Origin: Acetivibrio cellulolyticus CD2
GTDB lineage: Bacteria > Bacillota > Clostridia > Acetivibrionales > Acetivibrionaceae
Assembly (NCBI RefSeq): GCF_000179595.2
Contig: NZ_JH556659.1
Span: 795,905 to 859,904 of the forward strand
DNA: 64,000 bases
Reading direction: 5' to 3'
Made by a program: the position numbers and the translations under genes. The notes under the pieces were generated by a model that saw only the letters and a list, made by a program, of their open reading frames with translations, searched no databases and was not told the DNA's origin. Positions 27,564 through 37,968 of the stretch are shown here, piece after piece (the stretch's first letter is position 1; every line of letters begins with the position of its first letter).

Positions 27564-28205
27564 ATGGAGGATTTGATAAGAAAGAATATTGTAAAAGTGT
27601 CAAAGCTTATGTATGATAAAGAATTGGTAAATCCGTATGAAGGTAATGTATCGATACTGCATGAAGAACAGGTATACATTACTCCCGCTGGGATTTGCAA
27701 AGGCTATTTAACTGAAGATATGATAGTTGTTACCGATTTAAATGGGAATGTGTTGGAAGGTATGTATAAACCATCTTCAGAAATTAAACTGCATCTTGCT
27801 TCATACAAGCTAAGAAGCGATATAAGATCTGTAGTACATGCTCATCCACCATTTTCGACTGCATATGCTGTTGCAAACAAGCCCATCGAGACAAAAGCAT
27901 ATACCGAAATGATAGCGTTATTTGATAAAATCCCTGTGGCTAAATACGGAACACCATCTACTGATCAAATAACTGATGGTATCAAAGACTATATAGATAA
28001 TTATGACATTATTCTTCTTGCCAATCATGGCATAATTTCTGTAGGTACAGACATTTTTAATGCTTTTTTTAAGCTTGAGGCGGCAGAGAGTATGGCAAAA
28101 ACCCTTCTTTTAACAAAGATGCTAGGAGGGGAGAAAGAACTGCCGGACGTTGAGTTGGAAAAATTATATGAAATGAATAAAAAGCATAGTGCAATTAAAT
28201 TGTGA
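27564..28205 (+). CDS. Class II aldolase/adducin-family protein (sugar-phosphate aldolase type)
   Basis: 213 residues from the ATG at 27564, which GGGGG at 27551-27555 serves; an earlier in-frame ATG (27549) overlaps that site. Family motifs are the N-terminal GNVSIL phosphate loop, ITPAGICKG, SSEIKLHLASY with the catalytic Glu, and the zinc ligands in VVHAHPP plus the late His in LLANHG. These proteins split L-fuculose-1-P, L-rhamnulose-1-P or related 1-phosphates, or epimerise ribulose-5-P. Which substrate applies cannot be told; 5'-deoxyribose-phosphate salvage is another possibility. It stands alone, with no sugar transporter or kinase beside it. Confidence 0.85.
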   Translation: MEDLIRKNIVKVSKLMYDKELVNPYEGNVSILHEEQVYITPAGICKGYLTEDMIVVTDLNGNVLEGMYKPSSEIKLHLASYKLRSDIRSVVHAHPPFSTAYAVANKPIETKAYTEMIALFDKIPVAKYGTPSTDQITDGIKDYIDNYDIILLANHGIISVGTDIFNAFFKLEAAESMAKTLLLTKMLGGEKELPDVELEKLYEMNKKHSAIKL

Positions 28206-28409
28206 TTTTATGTAAAGTGATCCATTGGCAAAAAATCTTTCTATTTTTCACTGGAAATGTATGTTTTATATATGTTTTTTATAGAATATATGATATTCTA
28301 TAAATAGGGTTGGACCTTGATTTCTAAGTCCTTCTGTTTTGCTCGCCAATTAAGTTTTTTATAATTAACTGAAAGTAAATAAATATTAAAAACTGGGAGT
28401 GGTATTTTT

Positions 28410-29861
28410 ATGCATTTAGCATTAGGTATTGTAGACGGAGCTGCTGCGTTCTGGGGTGTAATAGAGAGTTTTCTTTTAGTAGTTCTTGTTATTTCTGTCT
28501 TAGCAGTTCTTTTAGTTCTATTAAAGAAACGTCCAGAGCAGAAGGAACCGGAAAATAACTACACTATGATGAGTAAGATCTTACAGGATACTTTAAGTGA
28601 ATTTGGGGATAAGATAGAAAATTCACTAAAGGATACAATTGATTCCTTTGGAAACAAGCTGACCGGTGTAGTTATGGAAGTCAATTTGTCTTCTAAGGTA
28701 TTGGATGATACTGTGGATAAATTCGATCAAACTATTAAGAATTTTGCTGAGAATGTAAAAAATATTACCGAGTTTAACAGTAAACTGGGCGATAACATTG
28801 AAAAGATGGACTCCAGTTATAAAAATTTAACAGAGACATTAGCTTCAACATCTAAAACTGTTGTTGATAATTATGGTTCGGTTGAGACTCTATCAAAAGA
28901 TATAAAATATGCAGCTGATGAAATGACTTCATACAGCAAGCAGGTTGTACAGGATTTAGGAAGCATAGTCGCCGAAGTCAAAGGATCAGTTTCATCAATA
29001 AAAGATTTGGGTGAAGTGTTAAAGAATGATTTAAGTGCCCGCAGTCAGGAAGCTAAGGATTATCAGGAAAATATAAACCAGCTTATAGAAAAAGTAAGCG
29101 GAGATATATCAATATTAGGACATACTACTGTCACTGCTTTTTCAAAGAGTATTGACGAAAGCGTGCAGGCTACTTCCCAGAAAGTTGCACAGGATTTTGG
29201 TAAAATAGCAGGCGAAGTTGAAGGTGCAGTTACGTCAATAAAAGACTTGAGTGAAGTTTTAAAGAATGATTTTAGTGTACGCAGTCAGGAAGCAAAGGAA
29301 TATCAAGAAAATATAAAGAAGCTTATGGAAAAGATGAATGATGAAATATCAATTTTAGGACAAAAAACTGTAACTGCTTTCTCACAGGGTATAGAGGAAG
29401 GTGTACAGGCTACATCACAAAAAGCTGTACAGGATTTCACTAAAATAGCAGCTGAAATCGAAGCATCAGTTACGTCAATAAAAGATTTGAGTGAAGTATT
29501 GAAAAATGATTTGGGTGTGCGCAGTAAGGAAGCAAAGGAATATCAGGAAAATATAACTAAACTGATGCTAAAGGTAAGTGGTGAAATGTCAGTTTTAGGA
29601 CAAAACACTACCAATGCTTTTTCACAGAGTTTAGAGGACAGTGGGCAGGCTATATCACAGAAAGTTGCACAGAGTATGGATGATGTATTTAAGGGAATAT
29701 TTACTCTGCTTGATGACTTAAAGGAAAATGAAAAACTACTTGCCAAGACTATTGTAATGCTGCCAAATCAGGTCATAACATATAATGAAACTGCCGCAAA
29801 TAAGGTTGGAATACAGCTTGATGAGATCAAGAGACTTTTTCGCAACAATAACGGATTTTAA
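28410..29861 (+). CDS. Membrane-anchored coiled-coil protein with three tandem 80-residue repeats
   Basis: 483 residues. One N-terminal transmembrane helix (about 12-38) is followed by a Lys-rich cytoplasmic start and a long helical region. Three tandem repeats of exactly 240 bp lie at 28944-29183, 29184-29423 and 29424-29663; each contains SIKDLxEVLKND, (R)SQEAKxYQEN and a T(V)TAFS segment. The tail (about 420-483) is helical. The pattern resembles methyl-accepting chemotaxis-protein coiled coils, but no MCP hairpin tip, HAMP or sensor domain is present. A scaffold or structural role is likely. It is followed after 35 bp by a TPR gene, so the two may act together. Confidence 0.75.
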   Translation: MHLALGIVDGAAAFWGVIESFLLVVLVISVLAVLLVLLKKRPEQKEPENNYTMMSKILQDTLSEFGDKIENSLKDTIDSFGNKLTGVVMEVNLSSKVLDDTVDKFDQTIKNFAENVKNITEFNSKLGDNIEKMDSSYKNLTETLASTSKTVVDNYGSVETLSKDIKYAADEMTSYSKQVVQDLGSIVAEVKGSVSSIKDLGEVLKNDLSARSQEAKDYQENINQLIEKVSGDISILGHTTVTAFSKSIDESVQATSQKVAQDFGKIAGEVEGAVTSIKDLSEVLKNDFSVRSQEAKEYQENIKKLMEKMNDEISILGQKTVTAFSQGIEEGVQATSQKAVQDFTKIAAEIEASVTSIKDLSEVLKNDLGVRSKEAKEYQENITKLMLKVSGEMSVLGQNTTNAFSQSLEDSGQAISQKVAQSMDDVFKGIFTLLDDLKENEKLLAKTIVMLPNQVITYNETAANKVGIQLDEIKRLFRNNNGF

Positions 29862-29896
29862 TTAAGTTATGTAAAATTGCTGATAGGGTGAATTTG

Positions 29897-30856
29897 ATGA
29901 ATAAAGATTTAGAAAAGTTAAATATCTTTGTTTCAAAATATGAGAATTATGTAAAGAAAAATCCTAAACAGGCGCATGGATATTACTGTCTTGGCTGGCT
30001 TAACTTGAATTTGGCTAAATATAAGGATGCCCAGGAGCATTTTGAAAAGGCTATTTCAATTGATTCAACTCATACTCTGTCTAAAGTGGGACTGATTGTG
30101 ACAAATGTGTTCAGAAGAAAGTTTGTTCAGGCAGTAAATTTGTATAGCCAGTATCGTAACGATATAAACAGAAAAAATATATTCAAGATAAAAATGATCC
30201 GTGGAGTTAGCGAATTTTATTCTAAGGATAGTTTTTTTAGCAAGAAGAGTAAAGAGACATCTAATCCATTATTCTATAAGCTTACAATACAGCCTTTACT
30301 GGCCAGGCTAACAGAGGAAACGGATAATTTTGTGCTTATTTTGTTACTTGCCATGTATTATATGAGTGTGGATGAAAGAAGCCTTGATATTATGTACATT
30401 TTAAAGGTTTGTGTATATGTTGAGGCTATTGATGACAATATGAGATGGGCACTGATTAGGGCTATAGCTGACTGTGGTGAGAAGCTTTACTATGACTTGG
30501 ATATAGCATCAAAATTTACAAGTATACCTGAAACTGATTGTCCTGATGAATATGTAAAAACCATATACAATACCGCTCTATTAGGCAGGAATAAGTATAA
30601 AGTCAAAAATATAATTAATTCCATGAACAAATCAGGGAAGGATATGACTTTGAGTATGGCGTGGAAATATGTTGATTGGTCGTGGAATGTTGAACTGTAC
30701 GATTTATCGGTATATGAGTGCTGCAACAGGCTTTTGATGTCAGGTTGGGTCGATATAGTGTTACTTGAGATGATGGCAAAGTTGGAAAAGCAAAATATCA
30801 TCACATTCACTGATGAAGAACTAAGTGTGTTGAAAATTTATGATTATTGTACATGA
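29897..30856 (+). CDS. TPR-domain protein
   Basis: About 319 residues. The N-terminal 75 residues contain tetratricopeptide repeats (AHGYYCLGWLNLNLAKYKDAQEHF is the clearest). The remaining 240 residues are helical and not recognised. No signal peptide. ATG 29897 is preferred, with AGGGTG upstream; a GTG lies 9 bp earlier. It directly follows the coiled-coil repeat gene and is probably in the same transcript, which hints at a shared protein complex. Function unknown. Confidence 0.7.
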   Translation: MNKDLEKLNIFVSKYENYVKKNPKQAHGYYCLGWLNLNLAKYKDAQEHFEKAISIDSTHTLSKVGLIVTNVFRRKFVQAVNLYSQYRNDINRKNIFKIKMIRGVSEFYSKDSFFSKKSKETSNPLFYKLTIQPLLARLTEETDNFVLILLLAMYYMSVDERSLDIMYILKVCVYVEAIDDNMRWALIRAIADCGEKLYYDLDIASKFTSIPETDCPDEYVKTIYNTALLGRNKYKVKNIINSMNKSGKDMTLSMAWKYVDWSWNVELYDLSVYECCNRLLMSGWVDIVLLEMMAKLEKQNIITFTDEELSVLKIYDYCT

Positions 30857-30860
30857 TACC

Positions 30861-30889
30861 TTGACAACAGCCGGTGATTACATTATCAT
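30861..30889 (+). promoter_or_regulatory. Sigma-A promoter of the T-box/valS operon
   Basis: TTGACA at 30861-30866 and TATCAT at 30884-30889 with a 17-bp spacer. Transcription would start about 30896, just before the T-box stem I. The promoter lies 5 bp after the TPR gene stop. Confidence 0.8.
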
Positions 30890-30914
30890 TTAACTTAACT
30901 GTAATGATGTAAAA

Positions 30915-31201
30915 AGTGATGATCAAGAGGAGTAGGCAGTAAGTCTTGATAGAGATGGGAAACCGTTGGCTGAAAGTTTCCCTTAAGATCAAACTGTTGA
31001 AGGTAGCTTGGGAATTCTGCAGTTGAAAACACATTATATATCGTGTGTGAGTAAGTTGCGGCGGCAAAGGACCGTTATTTCCGGATCTTTTGATGAGCTG
31101 TATGGCTTTTAAAGGAGTTAAGCTGCCCTGTATATTGAGGGAATTTTGGTGGTACCGCGAAATAATGCCTTTCGTCCAATTGTGGATGAAAGGCTTTTTT
31201 A
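30915..31201 (+). promoter_or_regulatory. T-box riboswitch, probably valine (specifier GTA)
   Basis: The T-box sequence TGGTGGTACCGCG (31147-31159) is the antiterminator element that binds the tRNA acceptor end. A terminator stem (GCCTTTCGTCC 31167-31177 with GGATGAAAGGC 31184-31194) and T run follow. Stem I begins near 30920 with AGAGGAGTA (GA/K-turn motif); GTA at 31003-31005, in GAAGGTAGC, is a plausible specifier for valine. Uncharged tRNA-Val would stop termination and switch on the operon. The leader serves a small membrane-protein gene and valS. Confidence 0.92.
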
Positions 31202-31240
31202 TTTGGGGATTTGCGTAGCAAATGATTCTAAAATGAATGG
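31202..31240 (+). repeat. Short stem-loop repeat ending TTCTAAAAT (copy B)
   Basis: TTTGGGG, hairpin ATTTGC-GTA-GCAAAT, then GATTCTAAAATGAATGG. Begins right after the T-box terminator T run and closely matches copy A at 17530-17565. Confidence 0.55.
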
Positions 31241-31307
31241 GGCTTTATTTTAAGTATCATTTGGATTGTATGCATGTGAGGGAATTTATTATTTAGGAGT
31301 GAGCAAT

Positions 31308-31562
31308 TTGTTATATTTAAAAGTACTTGCGTTAATATTTATGATATCTGGTTTTGCTTCTGTTTATCTGGCAAAGTATATTGTGAATAAATATAATCTA
31401 AAAGAAAGAGCAGTTTGTTCTTTTGAAGCTGATCTGACAGAGGAAGAACTAGAGGAATACAAGTATAATAAGGCAATCGTAAACGTTAAGATATTTGGTG
31501 CGCTGGTTGCATTACCAGGAGTGATTTTGATCCTTATTGTTTTTAGCAAGGGAATGAGTTAA
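31308..31562 (+). CDS. Small membrane protein between the T-box and valS
   Basis: 84 residues from TTG 31308, 7 bp after AGGAGTGAG; a longer frame reaching 31266 has no ribosome site. Two transmembrane helices (LYLKVLALIFMISGFASVYLA and VKIFGALVALPGVILILIVF) flank a short charged loop with DLTEEELEEYKYNK. No known domain. Lying between the valine T-box and valS, it should be induced by valine starvation with valS. It could be a permease accessory or simply a passenger. Confidence 0.65.
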   Translation: MLYLKVLALIFMISGFASVYLAKYIVNKYNLKERAVCSFEADLTEEELEEYKYNKAIVNVKIFGALVALPGVILILIVFSKGMS

Positions 31563-31613
31563 AGAGTGGTTTTTTATTATTCAAAATGAATTTATTAAAT
31601 GGAGGTTATATAA

Positions 31614-34265
31614 ATGAGTGAAGAAAAGAATATTGCAAAAACCTATGACCCCAAACAGGTTGAGGACAGGCTTTACAAGGAGTGGATGGATAAAGATTAC
31701 TTTCATGCAGTTGTAGATAAGAATAAGACGCCGTATACCATTGTTATCCCTCCGCCAAATATCACAGGTCAGCTCCATATGGGACATGCATTAGACAACA
31801 CCCTTCAGGATATTTTAATCAGGTGGAAAAGGATGCAGGGCTTTTCTGCTCTGTGGCTGCCAGGTACAGACCATGCCAGCATAGCTACCGAAGCTAAAAT
31901 TGTTGAAGCAATGGCTAAGGAAGGTATAAAGAAGGAAGATCTCGGAAGAGAGAAGTTTTTAGATAGAGCATGGGACTGGAAGAAGGTTTATGGAGGAAGA
32001 ATAGTTGAACAGCTTAAAAAACTTGGAAGCTCCTGTGACTGGAAACGTGAACGTTTTACCATGGACGAAGGTCTTTCTGAGGCTGTTAAAGAGGTATTTA
32101 TAAGACTTTACAAAAAGGACCTGATATATAGGGGTGAAAGAATTATCAACTGGTGCCCTAAATGTAATACGTCCATTTCCGATGCAGAAGTTGAGTACGA
32201 AGAAAAGGCAGGGCACTTCTGGCATATAAAATATCCTATTAAGGACAGCAATGAATACGTTGTGGTAGCTACAACAAGACCAGAAACAATGCTCGGAGAC
32301 ACAGCTGTTGCAGTACATCCAGATGATGAGAGATACCAGCATCTCATAGGGAAGATGGTAATTCTGCCTTTGGTGAACAGAGAAATTCCTGTAATTGCGG
32401 ATGAGTATGTTGAAAAGGATTTTGGTACAGGTGTTGTTAAAATTACTCCTGCTCACGATCCAAATGACTTTGAAGTAGGGTTAAGGCATAATCTACCCCA
32501 GATCAGGGTTATGGATGATAAGGCTTCAATGAACGAATATGCAGGCCAGTATCAGGGAATGGATAGATATGAGGCTAGAAAGCAGATTATAGATGACTTA
32601 AAGAATCTGGATCTTTTGGTTAAAATTCAGGATCACACACATAATGTAGGTACTTGCTACAGGTGTTCTACTGTTATTGAGCCTATTATTTCAAAACAGT
32701 GGTTTGTAAAAATGAAGCCTTTAGCGGAACCGGCTATTGAAGTTGTTAAAAACGGTACAATCAAGTTTGTTCCAGAAAGGTTTTCGAAGATATACTTTAA
32801 CTGGATGGAGAATATTCAGGACTGGTGTATTTCCAGACAGCTCTGGTGGGGACACAGGATACCGGCATATTACTGCAAAGAGTGCGGTAACATGATGGTA
32901 GACAATGATATGCCAGATGTTTGTCCAAAGTGTGGAAGTTCAAGAATTGAACAGGACCCTGATACTTTGGATACATGGTTTAGTTCTGCTCTATGGCCGT
33001 TTTCAACTCTTGGCTGGCCTCAGCAGACTGAAGACCTTAAATACTTCTACCCTACAGATGTGTTAGTTACAGGTTATGATATAATATTCTTCTGGGTTGC
33101 AAGGATGATCTTCTCCGGTTTGGAGCACATGGAAAAAGAGCCGTTTAAGTATGTTTTCATTCATGGAATTGTAAGGGATTCTCAAGGAAGAAAGATGAGT
33201 AAGTCATTAGGAAACGGTATTGATCCGCTTGAAGTAATTGAACAATATGGCACTGATGCTTTAAGGTTTGCGCTTACAATCGGTACTTCACCTGGAAATG
33301 ACTTGAGATTTTCAAGCGAAAAGGTTGAGTCCAGCAGAAATTTTGCCAATAAGATATGGAATGCTTCGAGATTTGTGCTCATGAACTTTGATGAAAACAT
33401 CGATTTCTCAAAAGTGGATTCAACCAAGTTTAATTCAGCTGACAAATGGATCTTAAGCAGGGTAAACAGCCTTACAAAAGAAGTAACAGAGAATATGGAT
33501 AAATTTGAGCTGGGGATAGCCCTCCAGAAGATATATGAATTCATATGGGAAGAATTCTGTGATTGGTACATTGAACTTGTAAAACCAAGACTTTATGACA
33601 GGGAAGACAGCTCAAGGCTTGAAGCTCAGTATGTGTTGAACTATGTACTGGGATCAGCTATGAAGCTTTTACATCCATATATGCCATTTATTACAGAAGA
33701 GATTTACACACATTTAATTAATGATGACGATAGCATCATGATTTCAAAATGGCCGCAATACAAGGAAGAATACTGCTTTACAGCAGAAGAAGAAAAGATG
33801 AATCTGATAATGAACGCTATAAAGAATATCAGAAATATTAGAGCAGAAATGAATGTTCCACCTTCAAAGAAGGCAAAAACGATATTTGTTGCTTCAAAGC
33901 CTGAGGATCAGGAAATTATTAAAGAGGGTAAGGTGTTCTTTGAAAGATTAGCATCAAGTTCTGAGGTTTTAGTAAAATCCTCAAAAACCGATATTCCTTC
34001 AGATGCTGTTGCTTCAATGCTTCCAAGTGTTGAAATCTATATTCCTTTAGAAGACCTGATAGATATTGAAAAAGAGCTGGAAAGGCTTGAAAAGGAAAAG
34101 GCAAATCTTCAAAAGGAACTAGACAGGGTTAATGCAAAACTTGGAAATGAAGGATTTGTTGCAAAGGCTCCAGCTAATGTTATTGAAGAGGAAAAGTCTA
34201 AAAAAGTAAAATATCAGGAAATGTATGATAAGGTTATTGAAAGGCTTAATGGGTTAAAAAAATAG
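31614..34265 (+). CDS. valS: Valyl-tRNA synthetase
   Basis: An 883-residue class I synthetase of normal length. The HIGH motif is HMGH in [15 protein letters not shown] (about 43-57); the editing domain (about 190-340) is present, with [18 protein letters not shown] is in [11 protein letters not shown]; the anticodon-binding domain and the C-terminal coiled-coil arm (about 815-883, [20 protein letters not shown]) complete the enzyme. A zinc knuckle with CKECG and CPKCG lies at about 410-445. It charges tRNA-Val with valine and edits threonine. GGAGGTTATATAA precedes the ATG. It is the distal gene of the T-box operon. Confidence 0.97.
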   Translation: MSEEKNIAKTYDPKQVEDRLYKEWMDKDYFHAVVDKNKTPYTIVIPPPNITGQLHMGHALDNTLQDILIRWKRMQGFSALWLPGTDHASIATEAKIVEAMAKEGIKKEDLGREKFLDRAWDWKKVYGGRIVEQLKKLGSSCDWKRERFTMDEGLSEAVKEVFIRLYKKDLIYRGERIINWCPKCNTSISDAEVEYEEKAGHFWHIKYPIKDSNEYVVVATTRPETMLGDTAVAVHPDDERYQHLIGKMVILPLVNREIPVIADEYVEKDFGTGVVKITPAHDPNDFEVGLRHNLPQIRVMDDKASMNEYAGQYQGMDRYEARKQIIDDLKNLDLLVKIQDHTHNVGTCYRCSTVIEPIISKQWFVKMKPLAEPAIEVVKNGTIKFVPERFSKIYFNWMENIQDWCISRQLWWGHRIPAYYCKECGNMMVDNDMPDVCPKCGSSRIEQDPDTLDTWFSSALWPFSTLGWPQQTEDLKYFYPTDVLVTGYDIIFFWVARMIFSGLEHMEKEPFKYVFIHGIVRDSQGRKMSKSLGNGIDPLEVIEQYGTDALRFALTIGTSPGNDLRFSSEKVESSRNFANKIWNASRFVLMNFDENIDFSKVDSTKFNSADKWILSRVNSLTKEVTENMDKFELGIALQKIYEFIWEEFCDWYIELVKPRLYDREDSSRLEAQYVLNYVLGSAMKLLHPYMPFITEEIYTHLINDDDSIMISKWPQYKEEYCFTAEEEKMNLIMNAIKNIRNIRAEMNVPPSKKAKTIFVASKPEDQEIIKEGKVFFERLASSSEVLVKSSKTDIPSDAVASMLPSVEIYIPLEDLIDIEKELERLEKEKANLQKELDRVNAKLGNEGFVAKAPANVIEEEKSKKVKYQEMYDKVIERLNGLKK

Positions 34266-34354
34266 TTTGATTAGGCAATATGTATAACAATAACGAGATG
34301 ATGCAAGTTGTAATTGTGAAAATTGCAAAAAGTGATAAAATTTAAATAAAAGTA

Positions 34355-34383
34355 TTGCAATTATGCAAGAAGCATGTTAATAT
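34355..34383 (+). promoter_or_regulatory. Probable nif cluster promoter
   Basis: TTGCAA (34355-34360), a 17-bp spacer and extended -10 TGTTAATAT (34375-34383). Transcription from about 34390 would give a leader of about 350 nt holding two terminator-like hairpins before nifH. No sigma-54 -24/-12 site is evident. Confidence 0.65.
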
Positions 34384-34456
34384 AGTTTCATAAATTAAAT
34401 ATTGAGAAGGAAATATAAAATCTTAAAAGCGAGTTTTATACCTTTAAGGCTTAGGT

Positions 34457-34495
34457 GCCACAAATTATAGTGATATATAGTTTGTGGCCCTTTTT
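34457..34495 (+). terminator. Leader terminator 1 upstream of nifH
   Basis: GCCACAAA (34457-34464) pairs with TTTGTGGC (34481-34488); CCTTTTT follows. It lies about 70 nt after the predicted start. An upstream TATAAAA/TTTTATA stem (about 34413-34440) could be part of a folded aptamer or an antiterminator. Confidence 0.7.
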
Positions 34496-34651
34496 GAATA
34501 ATTTTGCTAACTAATGTTCTGGTCTATAGTCAAAGTATTTAAAAGTAGCTTGATAAATATATATTTCCTGTAGTAAATAAAGAATTAGTAGTTTAAAGAA
34601 TGCAGTAGCGGATATTTAATTCACTGTATGGATTTGATATCGCAAGGCCAC

Positions 34652-35560
<909 letters not shown>

Positions 35561-35608
35561 AAATGCCTTGTGAAACCAATAATCAAAAGAATCTGGAGGG
35601 TTAAAATT

Positions 35609-35935
35609 ATGTTTATGATAAGAGCTATTTTAAGACCTGAAAAAGTGGGATTAGTATTGTCTGAATTATGTGATGCCGGTTTTCCAGCCGTAACAAAAAT
35701 GGATGTTATGGGTCGTGGAAAGCAAAGAGGTGTAAAAGTAGGAGAAGTATTCTACGACGAAATACCAAAAGAGATGTTAATGATGGTAGTAAAAGATGAA
35801 GATAAGGACGATGTAATCAAAATAGTGGTCAAGAATGCTAAAACCGGTGAAAAGGGAGCATTTGGAGATGGAAAGATATTTGTAAGTCCTGTTGAAGAAG
35901 CATACACCATTAGTTCTGGAGAAAACGGGCTATAA
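35609..35935 (+). CDS. nifI1: PII-family nitrogenase regulator NifI1 (GlnB-like)
   Basis: 108 residues from ATG 35609, 8 bp after CTGGAGGG. Family marks are MFMIRAILRPEKVG, the AGFPAVTKMDVMGRGKQRG stretch, a T-loop of the NifI1 type, and GDGKIFVSPVEEAYTISSGE, the PII C-terminal signature. NifI1 and NifI2 form a hetero-oligomer that binds the MoFe protein and blocks the Fe protein when 2-oxoglutarate is low. The location between nifH and nifD is the archaeal/clostridial arrangement. The 49-bp gap after nifH suggests the same mRNA. Confidence 0.92.
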   Translation: MFMIRAILRPEKVGLVLSELCDAGFPAVTKMDVMGRGKQRGVKVGEVFYDEIPKEMLMMVVKDEDKDDVIKIVVKNAKTGEKGAFGDGKIFVSPVEEAYTISSGENGL

Positions 35936-35947
35936 GGGGGAATAGAG

Positions 35948-36331
35948 ATGAAGGAAGTACTTGCAGTTATAAGGATGGAAATGATAAGTAAGACAAAAGA
36001 AGCTCTGTTAAATGGCGGATTCCCAGCATTAAATTGCCGTAAAGTATTAGGACGCGGTAAGAAAAAGGTTGATTTTTCAATTATAGAAAATATGATTAAC
36101 GGTGCAGAAATACCTTCTCCGGCTATAGCTCAAGCATTATCCGAAGGTCACAGGCTTGTACCTAAAAGACTTCTGTCATTAGTTGTCAAAGATGATGAAG
36201 TATCGAGTGTTGTCGACACAATTATTAAAGTAAACAGTAAGGGTAAAGCTGGAGATGGGAAAATATTTATAATGCCGGTTAGTGAGGTAATAAGAGTTAG
36301 GACCGGTGAAAATGGTGAAGAAGCAATTTAG
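35948..36331 (+). CDS. nifI2: PII-family nitrogenase regulator NifI2 (GlnB-like)
   Basis: 127 residues, longer than NifI1 owing to the extended T-loop (SIIENMINGAEIPSPAIAQ region, about 40-75) that is typical of NifI2. The PII C-terminal signature GDGKIFIMPVSEVIRVRTGE is present. It partners NifI1 in post-translational control of nitrogenase by 2-oxoglutarate and ATP. It begins 12 bp after nifI1 with AGGGGG 7 bp upstream of the ATG. Confidence 0.93.
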   Translation: MKEVLAVIRMEMISKTKEALLNGGFPALNCRKVLGRGKKKVDFSIIENMINGAEIPSPAIAQALSEGHRLVPKRLLSLVVKDDEVSSVVDTIIKVNSKGKAGDGKIFIMPVSEVIRVRTGENGEEAI

Positions 36332-36362
36332 TTTGTGAAACCAATGATGTGGGGTGATTATT

Positions 36363-37967
36363 ATGAATCAAAATTTTGATAAGGTAATTGAAAAATATCC
36401 GGCAGCGGTGTTTAAAAATAGGAAAAAACACATTGTAGTGAAGGACGAAACAAGTGCTGAACCTCAAGAAGTAGCATCAAATGTCAGAACCATTCCGGGG
36501 ATAATAACAAACAGAGGATGCTGTTATGCAGGTTGTAAAGGGGTTGTATTAGGGCCGCTTAGAGATGCAGTTATAATTACTCACGGTCCGATAGGATGTG
36601 GGTATTATACTTGGGGAACCAGAAGAAATAAAGGAAGAACAAAGGATGATGAACTCAATCTTTTAGCCTACAGTTTTTCAACAGACCTTCAGGAAAGTGA
36701 CATAGTATTTGGAGGAGAAAAAAAGCTGGTTCAGGCAATAAAAGAAGCCGTAGAGATTTTTAAACCTAAAACTATTTTTATCTGTTCTACATGTCCTGTT
36801 GGTTTGATTGGTGACGATATTCACGCAGTTGCAGCAAAAGCAGAGAAAGAGTATGGAATAAAGGTTACAGCTTTTAGCTGTGAAGGTTACAAGGGTGTTA
36901 GCCAATCTGGAGGACACCACATTGCAAACAATGGTTTGATAAAACACATAATAGGTACTGGGGATAAAGTCGTCGGAAAATACTCAATCAATATGCTTGG
37001 TGAATACAACATTGGAGGTGACGGATGGGAAATCGAAAGAATTTTAAAAAAGATAGGCTATGATATTGTGGCTACGATACCTGGAAATGGTACTGTGGAG
37101 GAAATGAAAAGTGCTCATATGGCAACCTTGAATGTTATCCAATGCCATCGTTCCATCAACTACATTGGAGAGATGATGAAGACTAAGTATGGACAGGATT
37201 GGCTTAAGGTAAACTTTATTGGCATAAACAGCACTATAAAGAGCCTTAGAGATTTGGCAAAATATTTCGATGACCCTGAACTTACTGCAAGAACTGAAGC
37301 TGTAATAGCTGAAGAACTTGAGGAGATAATGCCTCAGCTTGAAGAATTTAAGGAAGTTTGTAAAGGAAAGACTGCTGCATTGTTTGTTGGAGGTTCAAGA
37401 GCCCACCATTATCAACACTTATTAAAAGATATAGGAGTTGAAACAATTCTTGCAGGTTATGAATTCGCACATAGAGATGATTATGAGGGTAGAGAGGTAA
37501 TACCCAATATTAAGGAAGACGGAGACAGCAAAAATATTGAAAGTATTGAAGTTGAAGCTGATCCTAAGTACTATAAGGTTTTCCTGTCAGAGGAAAGATA
37601 TGAAAAGCTTAAGGATGAAATACCTCTTAATTATTACTCCGGAATGATAAAAGATATGAAAAATGGAAGTTATATCATTGATGATTTAAACCATTATGAA
37701 ACTGAAGAATTTCTAAATATTTTGAAACCGGATATTTTCTGTTCAGGAATAAAGGATAAATATGTTTCACATAAAGCCGGAGTCTTTTCAAAGCAGCTGC
37801 ATTCTTATGATTATAGCGGTCCATATGCAGGGTTTAAAGGAGCAGTAATTTTTGCAAGAGACATTGCTATGGGACTGAAAACACCTTCGTGGAAACTTAT
37901 TAATCCCCCATGGAAGACGCAGCCGATGCTTGAAGGAAGCTATGCAGAAATTGAAGGAGGGACTTGA
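36363..37967 (+). CDS. nifD: Nitrogenase MoFe protein alpha chain
   Basis: 534 residues from ATG 36363 (a GTG 9 bp earlier overlaps the ribosome site). P-cluster ligands are C53 (RGCCYAGC), C79 (GPIGCGYYTW) and C144 (CSTCPVG). FeMo-cofactor ligands are C261 (VIQCHRS) and H480 (LHSYDYSG); H185/H186 in GGHHIANN match the catalytic His195 region. A roughly 50-residue insertion (about 372-430) is the trait of Clostridium pasteurianum-type NifD. It forms the alpha2beta2 N2-reducing enzyme with NifK. It follows nifI2 after 31 bp, and nifK begins two bases after its stop. Confidence 0.97.
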   Translation: MNQNFDKVIEKYPAAVFKNRKKHIVVKDETSAEPQEVASNVRTIPGIITNRGCCYAGCKGVVLGPLRDAVIITHGPIGCGYYTWGTRRNKGRTKDDELNLLAYSFSTDLQESDIVFGGEKKLVQAIKEAVEIFKPKTIFICSTCPVGLIGDDIHAVAAKAEKEYGIKVTAFSCEGYKGVSQSGGHHIANNGLIKHIIGTGDKVVGKYSINMLGEYNIGGDGWEIERILKKIGYDIVATIPGNGTVEEMKSAHMATLNVIQCHRSINYIGEMMKTKYGQDWLKVNFIGINSTIKSLRDLAKYFDDPELTARTEAVIAEELEEIMPQLEEFKEVCKGKTAALFVGGSRAHHYQHLLKDIGVETILAGYEFAHRDDYEGREVIPNIKEDGDSKNIESIEVEADPKYYKVFLSEERYEKLKDEIPLNYYSGMIKDMKNGSYIIDDLNHYETEEFLNILKPDIFCSGIKDKYVSHKAGVFSKQLHSYDYSGPYAGFKGAVIFARDIAMGLKTPSWKLINPPWKTQPMLEGSYAEIEGGT

Positions 37968-37968
37968 A

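Noticed and set aside
28410-29861. Methyl-accepting chemotaxis protein
   Set aside because: The coiled coil is similar in composition but lacks the conserved signalling tip, HAMP domain and sensor domain.
31959-32456. 165-codon minus-strand frame inside valS
   Set aside because: It is antisense to conserved valS motifs with no ribosome site; a shadow frame.
36363-37967. Loss of the NifD FeMo-cofactor histidine because GPYHGF reads GPYAGF
   Set aside because: By counting from the C-terminus, the Mo-ligand His is the one in LHSYDYSG, which is present.
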